The position numbers and the translations under genes were made by a program. Positions 1 through 6,635 of a DNA stretch of 64,000 nt are shown here, in pieces. Under the pieces are notes generated by a model that worked only from the letters and a program-made list of their open reading frames with translations, did no database searches and was not told the origin of the DNA. How positions within the stretch are numbered: the first letter of the stretch is position 1; each line of letters begins with the position of its first letter. Where the stretch lies: the NCBI RefSeq assembly GCF_050574275.1, contig NZ_CP192260.1, forward strand, positions 2,480,001 through 2,544,000. Direction: 5' to 3'. The stretch comes from Virgibacillus_F flavescens. Lineage in GTDB: Bacteria; Bacillota; Bacilli; Bacillales; Amphibacillaceae.

Positions 1-1763
1 GACGGCATACTGATAACATTAACATGAATTCCTCTATTTTTTAGTTCCTTTTGAGCTTTTACTGCTAATTGTACTTCAGATCCTGTTGCAAGTAATAATG
101 CATCCGGAGTTTCTTTATCGCTCTTGCTTACCACATAAGCGCCTTTTTTAACACCTTCATACGCGTTTTCTTTCGTACCTTCAAGTGTTGGTAAACCTTG
201 TCTAGTTAAAACCAATGCTGTCGGTTTATTTGTAGATTCTAACGCTAATCGCCAAGCCGCTTGTGTCTCATTACCATCTGCTGGACGAATTAGAGATAAA
301 CCAGGCATAGCACGAAATGCTGCTAGATGCTCAACTGGTTCATGTGTTGGTCCATCTTCTCCAACAGCGATAGAATCATGAGTGAATACAAATGTTACTG
401 GAACATTCATAATCGCTGATAGGCGCACAGCTGGACGTAAATAATCACTGAATACAAAGAATGTACCTGCATATACTTTAAGTCCACCATGAAGGGCCAT
501 ACCATTTAAGGCAGCTGCCATAGCAAATTCTCTTACGCCAAACCAAATATTTTTTCCGGCATAGTTATCACGGGAAAAATCAGTTTGTTCATTAACACTA
601 GTTTTATTAGAACCAGCTAAATCCGCACTACCTCCAAACAATTGAGGAACTGCATTGGAAATTGCATTTAGTACTTCACCTGAAGATGCACGCGTTGCAA
701 GTTTATCTTTTTCAGGTTCATAAATTGGTAAGTTTTTATCCCAATCAATTGGTAATTCACCAGTCATGGCCAGCTCCAATTTCTTTGCATCTTCTGGGTA
801 TTTTTCTTTATAGCTTTCTAATAGTTGATTCCAGTTACTCTCTGCATCCTCACCACTTTTACCGATCTTTTCGTTAAAATCAGCGTATACCTCTTCAGGA
901 ACATGGAATTCTTCATGTGACCATTTATATGATTCCTTAGTAAGCTTAACCTCATCAGCTCCAAGCGGAGCACCGTGAGATGCTGAAGAAGCAGATTTAT
1001 TTGGAGAACCAAATCCAATTACAGTTTTCACCTCGATTAAGGTAGGTTGGTCTGTATTTGCTTTTGCTTCTTTAAGTGCATTTCGTAACTCATTAACATC
1101 GTTTCCGTCTTCGACACGAATTACTTGCCAACCGTAGGCTTTAAAGCGTTGTTCCGTATTATCTGAGAATGAACGATCCAAATCTCCATCGAGTGATATG
1201 TCGTTTGAATCGTATAAGGCCACTAACTTTCCTAAGCCCAGATGTCCTGCAAGTGAAGCAGTTTCATGTGATACACCTTCCATTAAGTCACCATCACTAA
1301 CAAGTGCAAATGTGTGATGATCTACAACAGAAATGTCTTTTTTATTAAACGTTGCTGCAAGGTGCGCTTCAGCCATAGCCATACCTACTGACATTGCAAT
1401 GCCTTGTCCTAAAGGTCCCGTCGTTGCTTCTACCCCATCCGTGTGATGAACTTCTGGATGGCCCGGTGTTCTTGAATCCCATTGTCTGAAGTTCTTTAAG
1501 TCTTCAATCGTTACATCATATCCAGCTAAGTGAAGCAGACTGTACAATAGCATAGATCCATGTCCAGCTGATAACACAAAACGATCCCGATTAAACCATT
1601 GTGAGTTTTTAGGGTTTTGGTTCATGAAATCAGTCCATAATGTGTATGCCATAGGAGCAGCCCCCATAGGTAAACCTGGATGACCTGAGTTTGCTTTTTC
1701 GATAGCATCAATTGATAGTGTTCGAATCGTGTTGATTGATTTTTGTTCTACGTTTGTTGACAT
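1..1763 (-). CDS. tkt: Transketolase, C-terminus cut by window edge
   Basis: Thiamine-diphosphate enzyme that moves two-carbon ketol units between sugar phosphates in the non-oxidative pentose phosphate pathway, in the cytoplasm. About 587 codons are visible. The family is usually near 665, so roughly 80 C-terminal residues lie outside the window. Seen near the N-terminus: SGHPGLPMG (about residues 26-34) and GPLGQG (about 116-121). The diphosphate/magnesium motif SDGDLMEG (about 156-163) has Ser where most homologues have Gly. The start is ATG at 1763, after AAAGGGG at good spacing. It follows ynzC and yneB as in B. subtilis, but has its own likely promoter just upstream. The ORF is intact as far as it can be seen. 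Confidence 0.97.
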   Translation of the reverse strand, partial: MSTNVEQKSINTIRTLSIDAIEKANSGHPGLPMGAAPMAYTLWTDFMNQNPKNSQWFNRDRFVLSAGHGSMLLYSLLHLAGYDVTIEDLKNFRQWDSRTPGHPEVHHTDGVEATTGPLGQGIAMSVGMAMAEAHLAATFNKKDISVVDHHTFALVSDGDLMEGVSHETASLAGHLGLGKLVALYDSNDISLDGDLDRSFSDNTEQRFKAYGWQVIRVEDGNDVNELRNALKEAKANTDQPTLIEVKTVIGFGSPNKSASSASHGAPLGADEVKLTKESYKWSHEEFHVPEEVYADFNEKIGKSGEDAESNWNQLLESYKEKYPEDAKKLELAMTGELPIDWDKNLPIYEPEKDKLATRASSGEVLNAISNAVPQLFGGSADLAGSNKTSVNEQTDFSRDNYAGKNIWFGVREFAMAAALNGMALHGGLKVYAGTFFVFSDYLRPAVRLSAIMNVPVTFVFTHDSIAVGEDGPTHEPVEHLAAFRAMPGLSLIRPADGNETQAAWRLALESTNKPTALVLTRQGLPTLEGTKENAYEGVKKGAYVVSKSDKETPDALLLATGSEVQLAVKAQKELKNRGIHVNVISMP

Positions 1764-1805
1764 GTAAATCCCCTTTCGTGTCGAAACTTGTTTTAATCCC
1801 TTTCA

Positions 1806-1834
1806 ATTCTATAATGAAAAACGGCTTGTAACAA
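1806..1834 (-). promoter_or_regulatory. Likely sigma-A promoter of tkt
   Basis: Read on the minus strand, TTGTTA (1834-1829) is followed by a 17-base spacer and TAGAAT (1811-1806). This lies 43 bases upstream of the tkt start. Found by consensus matching only. Confidence 0.5.
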
Positions 1835-1860
1835 GTATCACTTATCTATAGTTTGTAAAT

Positions 1861-2094
1861 TTATTTCTTCTTGTTTTCTCTTTGCAAATCTTTTACCTTC
1901 TGTGGCGTAACGTCTTTACCTTCCGGGTCTTTAACTGTCATAGACTTAAATTGATTTTTAAAAGAAGATCGAACATTGCCCAGGTACTCCTTGCGCAAAG
2001 TTTTTTGCTCCTGCTTCTCCTTATCAGATAAGCCTTCTTCTTTAGATTTCTTTGCTAGTGTATTAATACGCTCCAGCTTTTCTTGAGAAATCAT
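1861..2094 (-). CDS. ynzC: DUF896 / UPF0291 small protein YnzC
   Basis: A 77-residue, highly charged, mostly helical cytoplasmic protein of the DUF896 family. The typical signature is present: AKKSKEEGLSDKEKQEQ followed by LRKEYL (about residues 14-37). In B. subtilis ynzC is the third gene of the LexA-controlled yneA-yneB-ynzC operon, and its molecular role is not well defined. The start is ATG at 2094 after GGGAGGT. Here a strong hairpin terminator separates it from yneB, so it may be only partly co-transcribed with the SOS genes. Confidence 0.9.
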   Translation of the reverse strand: MISQEKLERINTLAKKSKEEGLSDKEKQEQKTLRKEYLGNVRSSFKNQFKSMTVKDPEGKDVTPQKVKDLQRENKKK

Positions 2095-2112
2095 ATTATT
2101 ACCTCCCTAACA

Positions 2113-2155
2113 TATAAAAAAGCAAGAACTTTAAACTAGTTCCTGCTTTTTTATA
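2113..2155 (-). terminator. Intrinsic terminator after yneB
   Basis: The arms 2113-2130 and 2138-2155 form an 18-bp stem with one mismatch and T-rich flanks. The hairpin lies between the yneB stop and the ynzC ribosome site. It could also be read in the other direction. Confidence 0.8.
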
Positions 2156-2177
2156 TTACCGTTGAATGCTAGTTATT

Positions 2178-2816
2178 TCAAGCATTATGAAATTCTTGAT
2201 ACCTTCGATGTACAGTTGCTTTCGATACATTGTATCCTAAACCATTTAACGTTTTGGCAATTTCTTCAAATGTTAATTGATTTTTACGTAATCTGACAAC
2301 TTCTTCTATAGGAAAACTCATACGCTGCCTTCCTGGTGACTGATTTCGATTAGACAAATTTTTACCAGGGTCGTAGCCTTCCTCAATAGCTTTATTCATA
2401 CCTCTTTTAATCTTTATATTATGGATTTTACGTTGATACTCTTCTACAGCACCAACAATTTGCAAGACCATAGAGTCTGCTTCTGATAACTCCAGTTTTC
2501 CATTGTGTATTGCTGTATAAATAGGTATTTGAAGTTTATTGAGCTGGTGAAATAGTGCTATCTTTGTATTCCCTCGCCCTAAACGCGTTTCATCCTGAAT
2601 TAGTAAGCATTCCGCTTTTTGATTAGTAAAAAACTCAAGCATCTGAAAAATTCCGTCGCGCTCAATGTCATATCCGCTTTTGCGCTCTGTAATTACAGAT
2701 AACACATTCATTCCATATTCTTGGGCAAGCTGCCTTAATTCTTGTTCCTGTCTGCTTAAAGATGTTTCCTGTTCTTTTTTATCTGTACTTACACGACAGT
2801 ATATAATTGTATTCAC
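2178..2816 (-). CDS. yneB: Small serine recombinase YneB, SOS operon
   Basis: Resolvase/invertase-family protein of 212 residues. The N-terminus IIYCRVSTDKKEQETSLS carries the catalytic serine of the CRVST motif (Ser10), and DETRLGRG (about 95-102) matches the conserved Arg-containing catalytic motif. A C-terminal helix-turn-helix spans about residues 170-205. The start is GTG at 2816. GGAG lies 12 bases upstream, which is slightly far. It follows the micro-ORF at 2863-2958 by 46 bases with no terminator between, so both should share the LexA-controlled promoter at 3009-3037. In B. subtilis yneB is SOS-induced together with yneA, and its target DNA is unknown. Family and placement are secure; the substrate is not. 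Confidence 0.92.
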   Translation of the reverse strand: MNTIIYCRVSTDKKEQETSLSRQEQELRQLAQEYGMNVLSVITERKSGYDIERDGIFQMLEFFTNQKAECLLIQDETRLGRGNTKIALFHQLNKLQIPIYTAIHNGKLELSEADSMVLQIVGAVEEYQRKIHNIKIKRGMNKAIEEGYDPGKNLSNRNQSPGRQRMSFPIEEVVRLRKNQLTFEEIAKTLNGLGYNVSKATVHRRYQEFHNA

Positions 2817-2862
2817 TTATATCATACGCTCCAACTAATAGTTTTATCGATAATTATATTTA

Positions 2863-2958
2863 CTAAGCGCTTGTAACCATAGAAAAGTATAAGAATCCTA
2901 ACATTAATCCAAAAGCTACTAAATAAAATGCGTCTGTTTTTGTGATTTTATCAAACAT
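2863..2958 (-). CDS. 31-residue SOS-controlled membrane micro-ORF (yneA slot)
   Basis: First gene of the divergent SOS transcript. ATG at 2958 follows GAAAGGG about 9 bases upstream, and the stop is TAG at 2863-2865. The peptide begins MFDKITKTDAF. It then has one hydrophobic segment of about 20 residues (about 10-29, including YLVAFGLMLGFLYF) and ends SMVTSA. A short charged head and one helix suggest a single-pass membrane peptide. In B. subtilis this slot holds yneA, a cell-division inhibitor of about 105 residues with a transmembrane helix and a LysM domain. There is no room for that here: only about 140 bases separate yneB from this start. A division-inhibitor role is inferred from position and topology only. 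Confidence 0.65.
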   Translation of the reverse strand: MFDKITKTDAFYLVAFGLMLGFLYFSMVTSA

Positions 2959-2983
2959 TAAAATCAACCCTTTCTATTTTTTA

Positions 2984-2995
2984 GAACCTCTGTTC
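2984..2995. promoter_or_regulatory. LexA (Din) box 1
   Basis: GAACctctGTTC is a perfect GAAC-N4-GTTC operator followed by G. It lies just downstream of the predicted start of the yneB-side transcript, where bound LexA would block elongation or initiation. Confidence 0.85.
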
Positions 2996-3008
2996 GCCTC
3001 TGGAAATA

Positions 3009-3037
3009 ATACTACACCGAACGTATGGTCCTGTCAA
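3009..3037 (-). promoter_or_regulatory. Sigma-A promoter of the micro-ORF/yneB transcript
   Basis: On the minus strand a consensus TTGACA (3037-3032) is followed by 17 bases and TAGTAT (3014-3009). LexA box 2 lies inside the spacer and box 1 just downstream. The predicted 5' leader to the ATG at 2958 is about 45 bases. Confidence 0.75.
3018..3030. promoter_or_regulatory. LexA (Din) box 2
   Basis: CGAACgtatGGTC differs by one base from CGAAC-N4-GTTC. It sits between the -35 and -10 of the minus-strand promoter. Confidence 0.75.
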
Positions 3038-3045
3038 CTGTTTTT

Positions 3046-3059
3046 CGAACGGATGTTTG
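3046..3059. promoter_or_regulatory. LexA (Din) box 3
   Basis: CGAACggatGTTTG differs by one base from the consensus. It overlaps the -35 of the predicted lexA promoter, consistent with LexA autorepression. Confidence 0.78.
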
Positions 3060-3085
3060 CTTTTTTGGAAAAATAATGATAAACT
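3057..3085 (+). promoter_or_regulatory. Likely promoter of lexA
   Basis: TTGCTT (3057-3062), a 17-base spacer and TAAACT (3080-3085) lie about 35 bases upstream of the lexA ATG. LexA box 3 overlaps the -35. Confidence 0.6.
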
Positions 3086-3121
3086 ACCAATAATAAATCC
3101 TATGCGTGAGGTGTTAGATAG

Positions 3122-3745
3122 ATGACAAAGTTGTCCAAAAGACAAGAAACTATTCTTGAATATATTAAAGATGAAGTAAATAAAAAAGGTTATCCGCCAT
3201 CCGTAAGAGAAATTGCAGAGGCAGTAGGTCTTGCGTCCAGTTCAACTGTGCATGGACACTTATCAAGACTTGAAAGTAAAGGCTACATTCGGAGAGACCC
3301 CACCAAGCCTAGAGCAATTGAGGTGTTGGACCTTTCTCTTGAAAGTAATGTTCCAAAAGAGGCAGTGCGTTACGCGCCAGTAATAGGTAAAGTTACTGCT
3401 GGTATTCCAATAACCGCGGTTGAGAATATTGAAGAATTCATTCCGTTACCAAGTTCCGCCTCTTCACCTGATGACAATATCTTCGTATTAATTATTCAGG
3501 GTGAAAGTATGATAGAGGCAGGGATTTTGGATGGTGATATGGTAATAGTTAAGCAACAGAATATCGCTCAAAATGGCGAGATCGTTGTTGCGATGACTGA
3601 TGAAAATGAAGCTACAGTAAAACGATTTTTTAAGGAAAAAGATCATATACGTTTGCAACCTGAAAATGCAACAATGGATCCATTAATCTATCAAAATGTA
3701 ACAATTTTAGGTAAAGTAGTAGGATTACACCGAACTATACATTAA
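3122..3745 (+). CDS. lexA: LexA, SOS repressor with self-cleavage domain
   Basis: Transcriptional repressor of the DNA-damage response; RecA filaments trigger its self-cleavage. It has 207 residues, the usual length. The N-terminal winged helix-turn-helix spans about residues 1-65 (KRQETILEYI, PPSVREIAEAVG, SSSTVHGHLSRLE). The cleavage site is Ala93-Gly94 in VTAGIP. The catalytic dyad is Ser129 in GESM and Lys167 in TVKRFF. All are intact, so it should be a working repressor. The start is ATG at 3122 after GAGGTG. It is divergent from the micro-ORF/yneB/ynzC genes as in B. subtilis, with three operators between. Confidence 0.98.
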   Translation: MTKLSKRQETILEYIKDEVNKKGYPPSVREIAEAVGLASSSTVHGHLSRLESKGYIRRDPTKPRAIEVLDLSLESNVPKEAVRYAPVIGKVTAGIPITAVENIEEFIPLPSSASSPDDNIFVLIIQGESMIEAGILDGDMVIVKQQNIAQNGEIVVAMTDENEATVKRFFKEKDHIRLQPENATMDPLIYQNVTILGKVVGLHRTIH

Positions 3746-3752
3746 ATAAGTT

Positions 3753-3795
3753 AAAAAGCCGTGAAGCAGCTATTACCTCTGTTTCACGGCTTTTT
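3753..3795 (+). terminator. Intrinsic terminator of lexA
   Basis: The arms 3753-3765 and 3783-3795 pair over 13 bp (AAAAAGCCGTGAA with TTCACGGCTTTTT) and end in a T run. Confidence 0.9.
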
Positions 3796-3901
3796 ATTGT
3801 ATGCGCTTAATAATAATCAGAACAGAGAACTTCAAGATTGCATAATATTTATGTAGAGGAGGCGGTTTCTTATGAAATGAAGCGATGATAAACGTAAGCG
3901 T

Positions 3902-4159
3902 ATGGACAATTATTGTATTCAAGATTTATTTACAGGAAAGCAATTAGAAATTGTTGCCGCCTACCTTTTATTGTCAGGAAAACTAAAAGTTGAATCGGTA
4001 GAAATTTTTACAAATGAGCCGATCGTTTCAGTGAATTTAATTGGTCAATATAAAGGCCAGAACAAACAAAATGAAAGCAGTTTATTTGAATTTATGAAAG
4101 AGAATAATATGACACCAGAAGATGTACTGCAGGTATTTAATAATAGGAAGGGTGATTAG
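3902..4159 (+). CDS. Unknown 85-residue protein; upstream start interrupted by TGA
   Basis: I do not recognise the family. From ATG 3902 the ORF encodes 85 residues, with an amphipathic or mildly hydrophobic stretch (EIVAAYLLLSGKL, about 17-29), a beta-rich middle (VEIFTNEPIVSVNLIG) and an acidic, helical C-terminus ending FNNRKGD. ATG 3902 has no ribosome site in front of it. In the same frame, 30 bases upstream, ATG 3872 has a very strong site (AGAGGAGG at 3855-3862, spacing 9) but reads ATG AAA TGA. So either a nonsense mutation has split codons 1-2 from the rest, or ribosomes reinitiate at 3902, or the TGA is read through. A membrane micro-ORF starts directly after its stop, suggesting a two-gene unit behind lexA. 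Confidence 0.5.
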   Translation: MDNYCIQDLFTGKQLEIVAAYLLLSGKLKVESVEIFTNEPIVSVNLIGQYKGQNKQNESSLFEFMKENNMTPEDVLQVFNNRKGD

Positions 4160-4258
4160 ATGGAAGAAAATATCGATGGTTCCGAAATAACAAATTTCAT
4201 AGTTTTAACGGTCTTAATTTCTTTACTTATTTTTGGTTCAAGCTTTAATGATTTTTGA
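4160..4258 (+). CDS. 32-residue membrane micro-ORF
   Basis: ATG 4160 follows directly on the TAG stop of the 85-residue ORF, with a good ribosome site (AGGAAGGG) inside the end of that gene. The peptide starts MEENIDGSEI. It has one hydrophobic segment (ITNFIVLTVLISLLIFG, about 10-26) and ends SSFNDF. This predicts a single-pass membrane peptide with an acidic head. There are no recognised relatives and no function is proposed. The strict coupling to the preceding ORF supports real translation. Confidence 0.5.
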   Translation: MEENIDGSEITNFIVLTVLISLLIFGSSFNDF

Positions 4259-4610
4259 TTGAATAATATTTGCTTTATTTCCTTTATCAAGTGAGTTTAC
4301 AACCCCCGCGCACCATACTTCATACTTCATTACCTACGTACCAGTTCAATAAAAAATAGCTGAAGTATCTTGGTTAAGATACACCATTCATCATTAATCA
4401 TATATACTGAGGGATAATGAGCCTGAAGTTAAAATTTAATATTCCTATGAAAATTTACAAGAAGATATAAGTGCAAATAAGTAACGTGCCAGGAAAACAT
4501 TTCTGCAATTTTAAATGACACAAAAGTTCAAAATATCACTGAATGATGTTGTATAAGAATTATCCCCTGCAGATTTAGCAGTCAGGTATCAAAGAAAATA
4601 GAACAAAAAA
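4259..4610. other. Gene-free stretch, probably decayed sequence
   Basis: About 350 bases hold no ORF with a ribosome site. Two overlapping plus-strand frames between about 4440 and 4610 read as protein-like pieces broken by stops: YENLQEDISANK then a stop, ENISAILNDTKVQNITE then a stop, and ELSPADLAVRYQRK. This looks like a small gene with stops and at least one frameshift. I could not name the ancestor. Confidence 0.35.
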
Positions 4611-4644
4611 ATGCTGCCCACTTTGAAGATTACGTGGACAGCAT
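4611..4644 (-). terminator. Intrinsic terminator of glnRA
   Basis: The arms 4611-4621 and 4634-4644 form an 11-bp stem with one mismatch. On the minus strand it is followed by a run of seven T. It lies 90 bases beyond the glnA stop. Confidence 0.8.
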
Positions 4645-4733
4645 TTTAAAATAAAATTGATTCTCGGGGTGGTAGTGATTTCAGTATCGAATTAACTAAC
4701 CCACCCTGGACATAAAACCGTTTAATTCAAATC

Positions 4734-6071
4734 TTAGTAGCTAGTTAAATACTGCTCGCGTTCCCAAGGGTGAACAGTTGTGCGGAACATATCCCATTCG
4801 ATTTCTTTTGCTTCTACAAAGTGTTCAAATAGGTGTTCTCCTAGCGCCTCTTTAATAACTTCATCTTTCTCAAGTTCTTCCAGTGCATCCATTAATGTTG
4901 CAGGAAGATCTTTGATACCATGTTTAACACGCTCGGCTTTATCCATAGCATAGATGTTACGGTCTACTGGATCTGGTGGAGTTAGTTTATTTTCAATACC
5001 ATCTAGTCCAGCTGCTAAAAGTACAGACATTGCCATATATGGATTTGCTGCAGGGTCTACACTTCTAGCTTCTATTCTCGTGCTTAATCCTCTGGAAGAA
5101 GGAATACGAACTAATGGACTGCGGTTAAGTCCTGACCAAGCTACATAACAAGGTGCTTCATATCCTGGTACCAGACGCTTGTATGAGTTAACAGTCGGGT
5201 TCGTAATTGCCGTGAAGTTTGTTGCATGCTTAATAATTCCGGCAGTGAATTGCATAGTGAGTTCGCTAAGCTCCATGTCACCTTTTTTATCATAGAACAT
5301 GTTTTCTTTCCCTTTGAATAAGGACATGTTTACGTGCATTCCAGAACCATTTACTCCAAACAATGGTTTTGGCATGAAAGTAGCATGCAGGTTATGTTTT
5401 CTTGCAATTGTCTTTACTACTAACTTAAATGTCTGAATATCATCCGCATGTTTAACAGCATCTGAATATTTGAAATCAATTTCATGTTGACCAGGAGCAA
5501 CCTCATGGTGTGATGCTTCTATTTCAAAGCCCATTTCCTCTAGTTCTAATACGATATCACGTCGACAGTTTTCGCCTAAATCAGTAGGTGCTAAGTCGAA
5601 ATATCCACCTCTGTCATTTAACTCTAATGAAGGGTCACCTTTTTCGTCTAGTTTGAATAAGAAAAATTCAGGTTCAGTTCCAATATTAAATGCTGAATAA
5701 CCTAATTTCTCCATCTTTTTCAGATTTCGTTTTAAGTTATATCTAGGACAACCTTCAAATGGAGTGCCATCTGGATTATAAATGTCGCAAATAAAACGTG
5801 CTACTTTACCTTTATCTGAAGTCCACGGAAATACAACAAAGGTATCTAAATCAGGATATAAATACATGTCTGATTCTTCAATACGAACAAAACCTTCGAT
5901 AGATGATCCATCAAACATCATTTTATTATCCAATGCTTTGTCTAGTTGACCTAATGGGATTTCGACGTTTTTAATCGTTCCTAGCATATCCGTAAACTGT
6001 AAACGGATAAATCGAACATTTTCTTCCTCGATCATTTTAAAAATATTTTTCTTCGTCATTTCTGAACTCAT
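4734..6071 (-). CDS. glnA: Glutamine synthetase, type I-alpha
   Basis: Makes glutamine from glutamate, ammonia and ATP. It is a cytoplasmic dodecamer and the main ammonium-assimilating enzyme. The 445 residues match the Gram-positive GSI-alpha class. Motifs: FDGSSIEGF (about 53-61) followed by Arg63 in VRIEESDM, matching the Arg62 of feedback-regulated GSI-alpha; NGSGMHVNMS; VNSYKRLVPGYEAP; and RIEARSVDPAANPYMA. The start is ATG at 6071 after AAGGAGGATG. It sits 33 bases behind glnR, as in B. subtilis. In that organism the feedback-inhibited enzyme also sequesters TnrA and stabilises GlnR binding to DNA, so it acts as both catalyst and nitrogen sensor. Confidence 0.98.
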   Translation of the reverse strand: MSSEMTKKNIFKMIEEENVRFIRLQFTDMLGTIKNVEIPLGQLDKALDNKMMFDGSSIEGFVRIEESDMYLYPDLDTFVVFPWTSDKGKVARFICDIYNPDGTPFEGCPRYNLKRNLKKMEKLGYSAFNIGTEPEFFLFKLDEKGDPSLELNDRGGYFDLAPTDLGENCRRDIVLELEEMGFEIEASHHEVAPGQHEIDFKYSDAVKHADDIQTFKLVVKTIARKHNLHATFMPKPLFGVNGSGMHVNMSLFKGKENMFYDKKGDMELSELTMQFTAGIIKHATNFTAITNPTVNSYKRLVPGYEAPCYVAWSGLNRSPLVRIPSSRGLSTRIEARSVDPAANPYMAMSVLLAAGLDGIENKLTPPDPVDRNIYAMDKAERVKHGIKDLPATLMDALEELEKDEVIKEALGEHLFEHFVEAKEIEWDMFRTTVHPWEREQYLTSY

Positions 6072-6104
6072 TGTTCATCCTCCTTGGAATATGGTGCTAG
6101 TATT

Positions 6105-6491
6105 TTAATGAAAAAATCTGGATAACTCGCCTTGTCGCAAACTTGATTTTCCAAATCGACCTGCATCATATAATTCATTTTTCAGCAGCTTCCTTAACTC
6201 TCGATCCGTCATTTCAGTTGGCTTCTCTTCTTTAATTACTTCAATATTATTGGTTGAATCCAACAATAATTTTACCCCCGCCAAGTTCACCCCTTTATCC
6301 AGCAAATTCTTTATTTCAAGAAGTCGATCCACATCATTAAAAGAAAACAATCGTTGGTTCCCAGATGTTCTTTCCGGATGAATCAAGTCGTTATCTTCAT
6401 AATTTCGAACCTGCCTGGCGGATAATTCTGTCAATTTCATAACAATTCCCATAGCGAATAAGGGCATCGAACGGCGATCCTGATCATTCAT
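6105..6491 (-). CDS. glnR: GlnR, MerR-family repressor of nitrogen genes
   Basis: Represses its own glnRA operon under nitrogen excess by binding TGTNA-N7-TNACA sites. The protein has 128 residues (B. subtilis about 135). The MerR-type winged helix covers about residues 10-80 (MKLTELSARQVRNYEDNDLI, then TSGNQRLFSFNDVDRLLEIK). The short C-terminal tail (about 95-128, ending QGELSRFFH) corresponds to the region that senses feedback-inhibited glutamine synthetase. The start is ATG at 6491 after GAAGGAGGG. Two operator sequences overlap or flank its promoter. Confidence 0.96.
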   Translation of the reverse strand: MNDQDRRSMPLFAMGIVMKLTELSARQVRNYEDNDLIHPERTSGNQRLFSFNDVDRLLEIKNLLDKGVNLAGVKLLLDSTNNIEVIKEEKPTEMTDRELRKLLKNELYDAGRFGKSSLRQGELSRFFH

Positions 6492-6521
6492 TGGATACCC
6501 TCCTTCTTTCTTAATACAATT

Positions 6522-6550
6522 ATTATATGATATGTAAGGTTATTTGTCAA
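6522..6550 (-). promoter_or_regulatory. Consensus sigma-A promoter of glnRA
   Basis: On the minus strand TTGACA (6550-6545), exactly 17 bases, then TATAAT (6527-6522). Both hexamers are perfect matches. Confidence 0.93.
6533..6549. promoter_or_regulatory. GlnR box overlapping the glnRA -35 and spacer
   Basis: On the minus strand the site reads TGACA-AATAACC-TTACA. It matches TGTNA-N7-TNACA imperfectly in its left half. It covers the -35 and part of the spacer, like the proximal operator of B. subtilis glnR. Confidence 0.6.
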
Positions 6551-6555
6551 ACTAA

Positions 6556-6572
6556 TGTTAGGTTTTCTTACA
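6556..6572. promoter_or_regulatory. Perfect GlnR/TnrA box upstream of glnRA
   Basis: TGTTA-GGTTTTC-TTACA is an exact match to TGTNA-N7-TNACA. It lies just upstream of the -35. Its centre is 23 bases from that of the second, imperfect box, so both are on nearly the same DNA face. Confidence 0.88.
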
Positions 6573-6635
6573 CAAAACCTAAATTAAAAAAGAGCTGGTG
6601 ACCAACTCTTTTTCTTATACCCTATTATTGAATTA

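Noticed and set aside
2178..2816. YneB as part of a mobile element
   Set aside because: It is a serine recombinase but sits in its conserved SOS operon position next to lexA, with no inverted ends, cargo or attachment sites visible.
4665..4707. Imperfect GGGGTGG...CCCACCC fold-back near the glnA stop
   Set aside because: The arms pair only with bulges and no T run follows. The clear terminator at 4611-4644 explains the end of glnRA.
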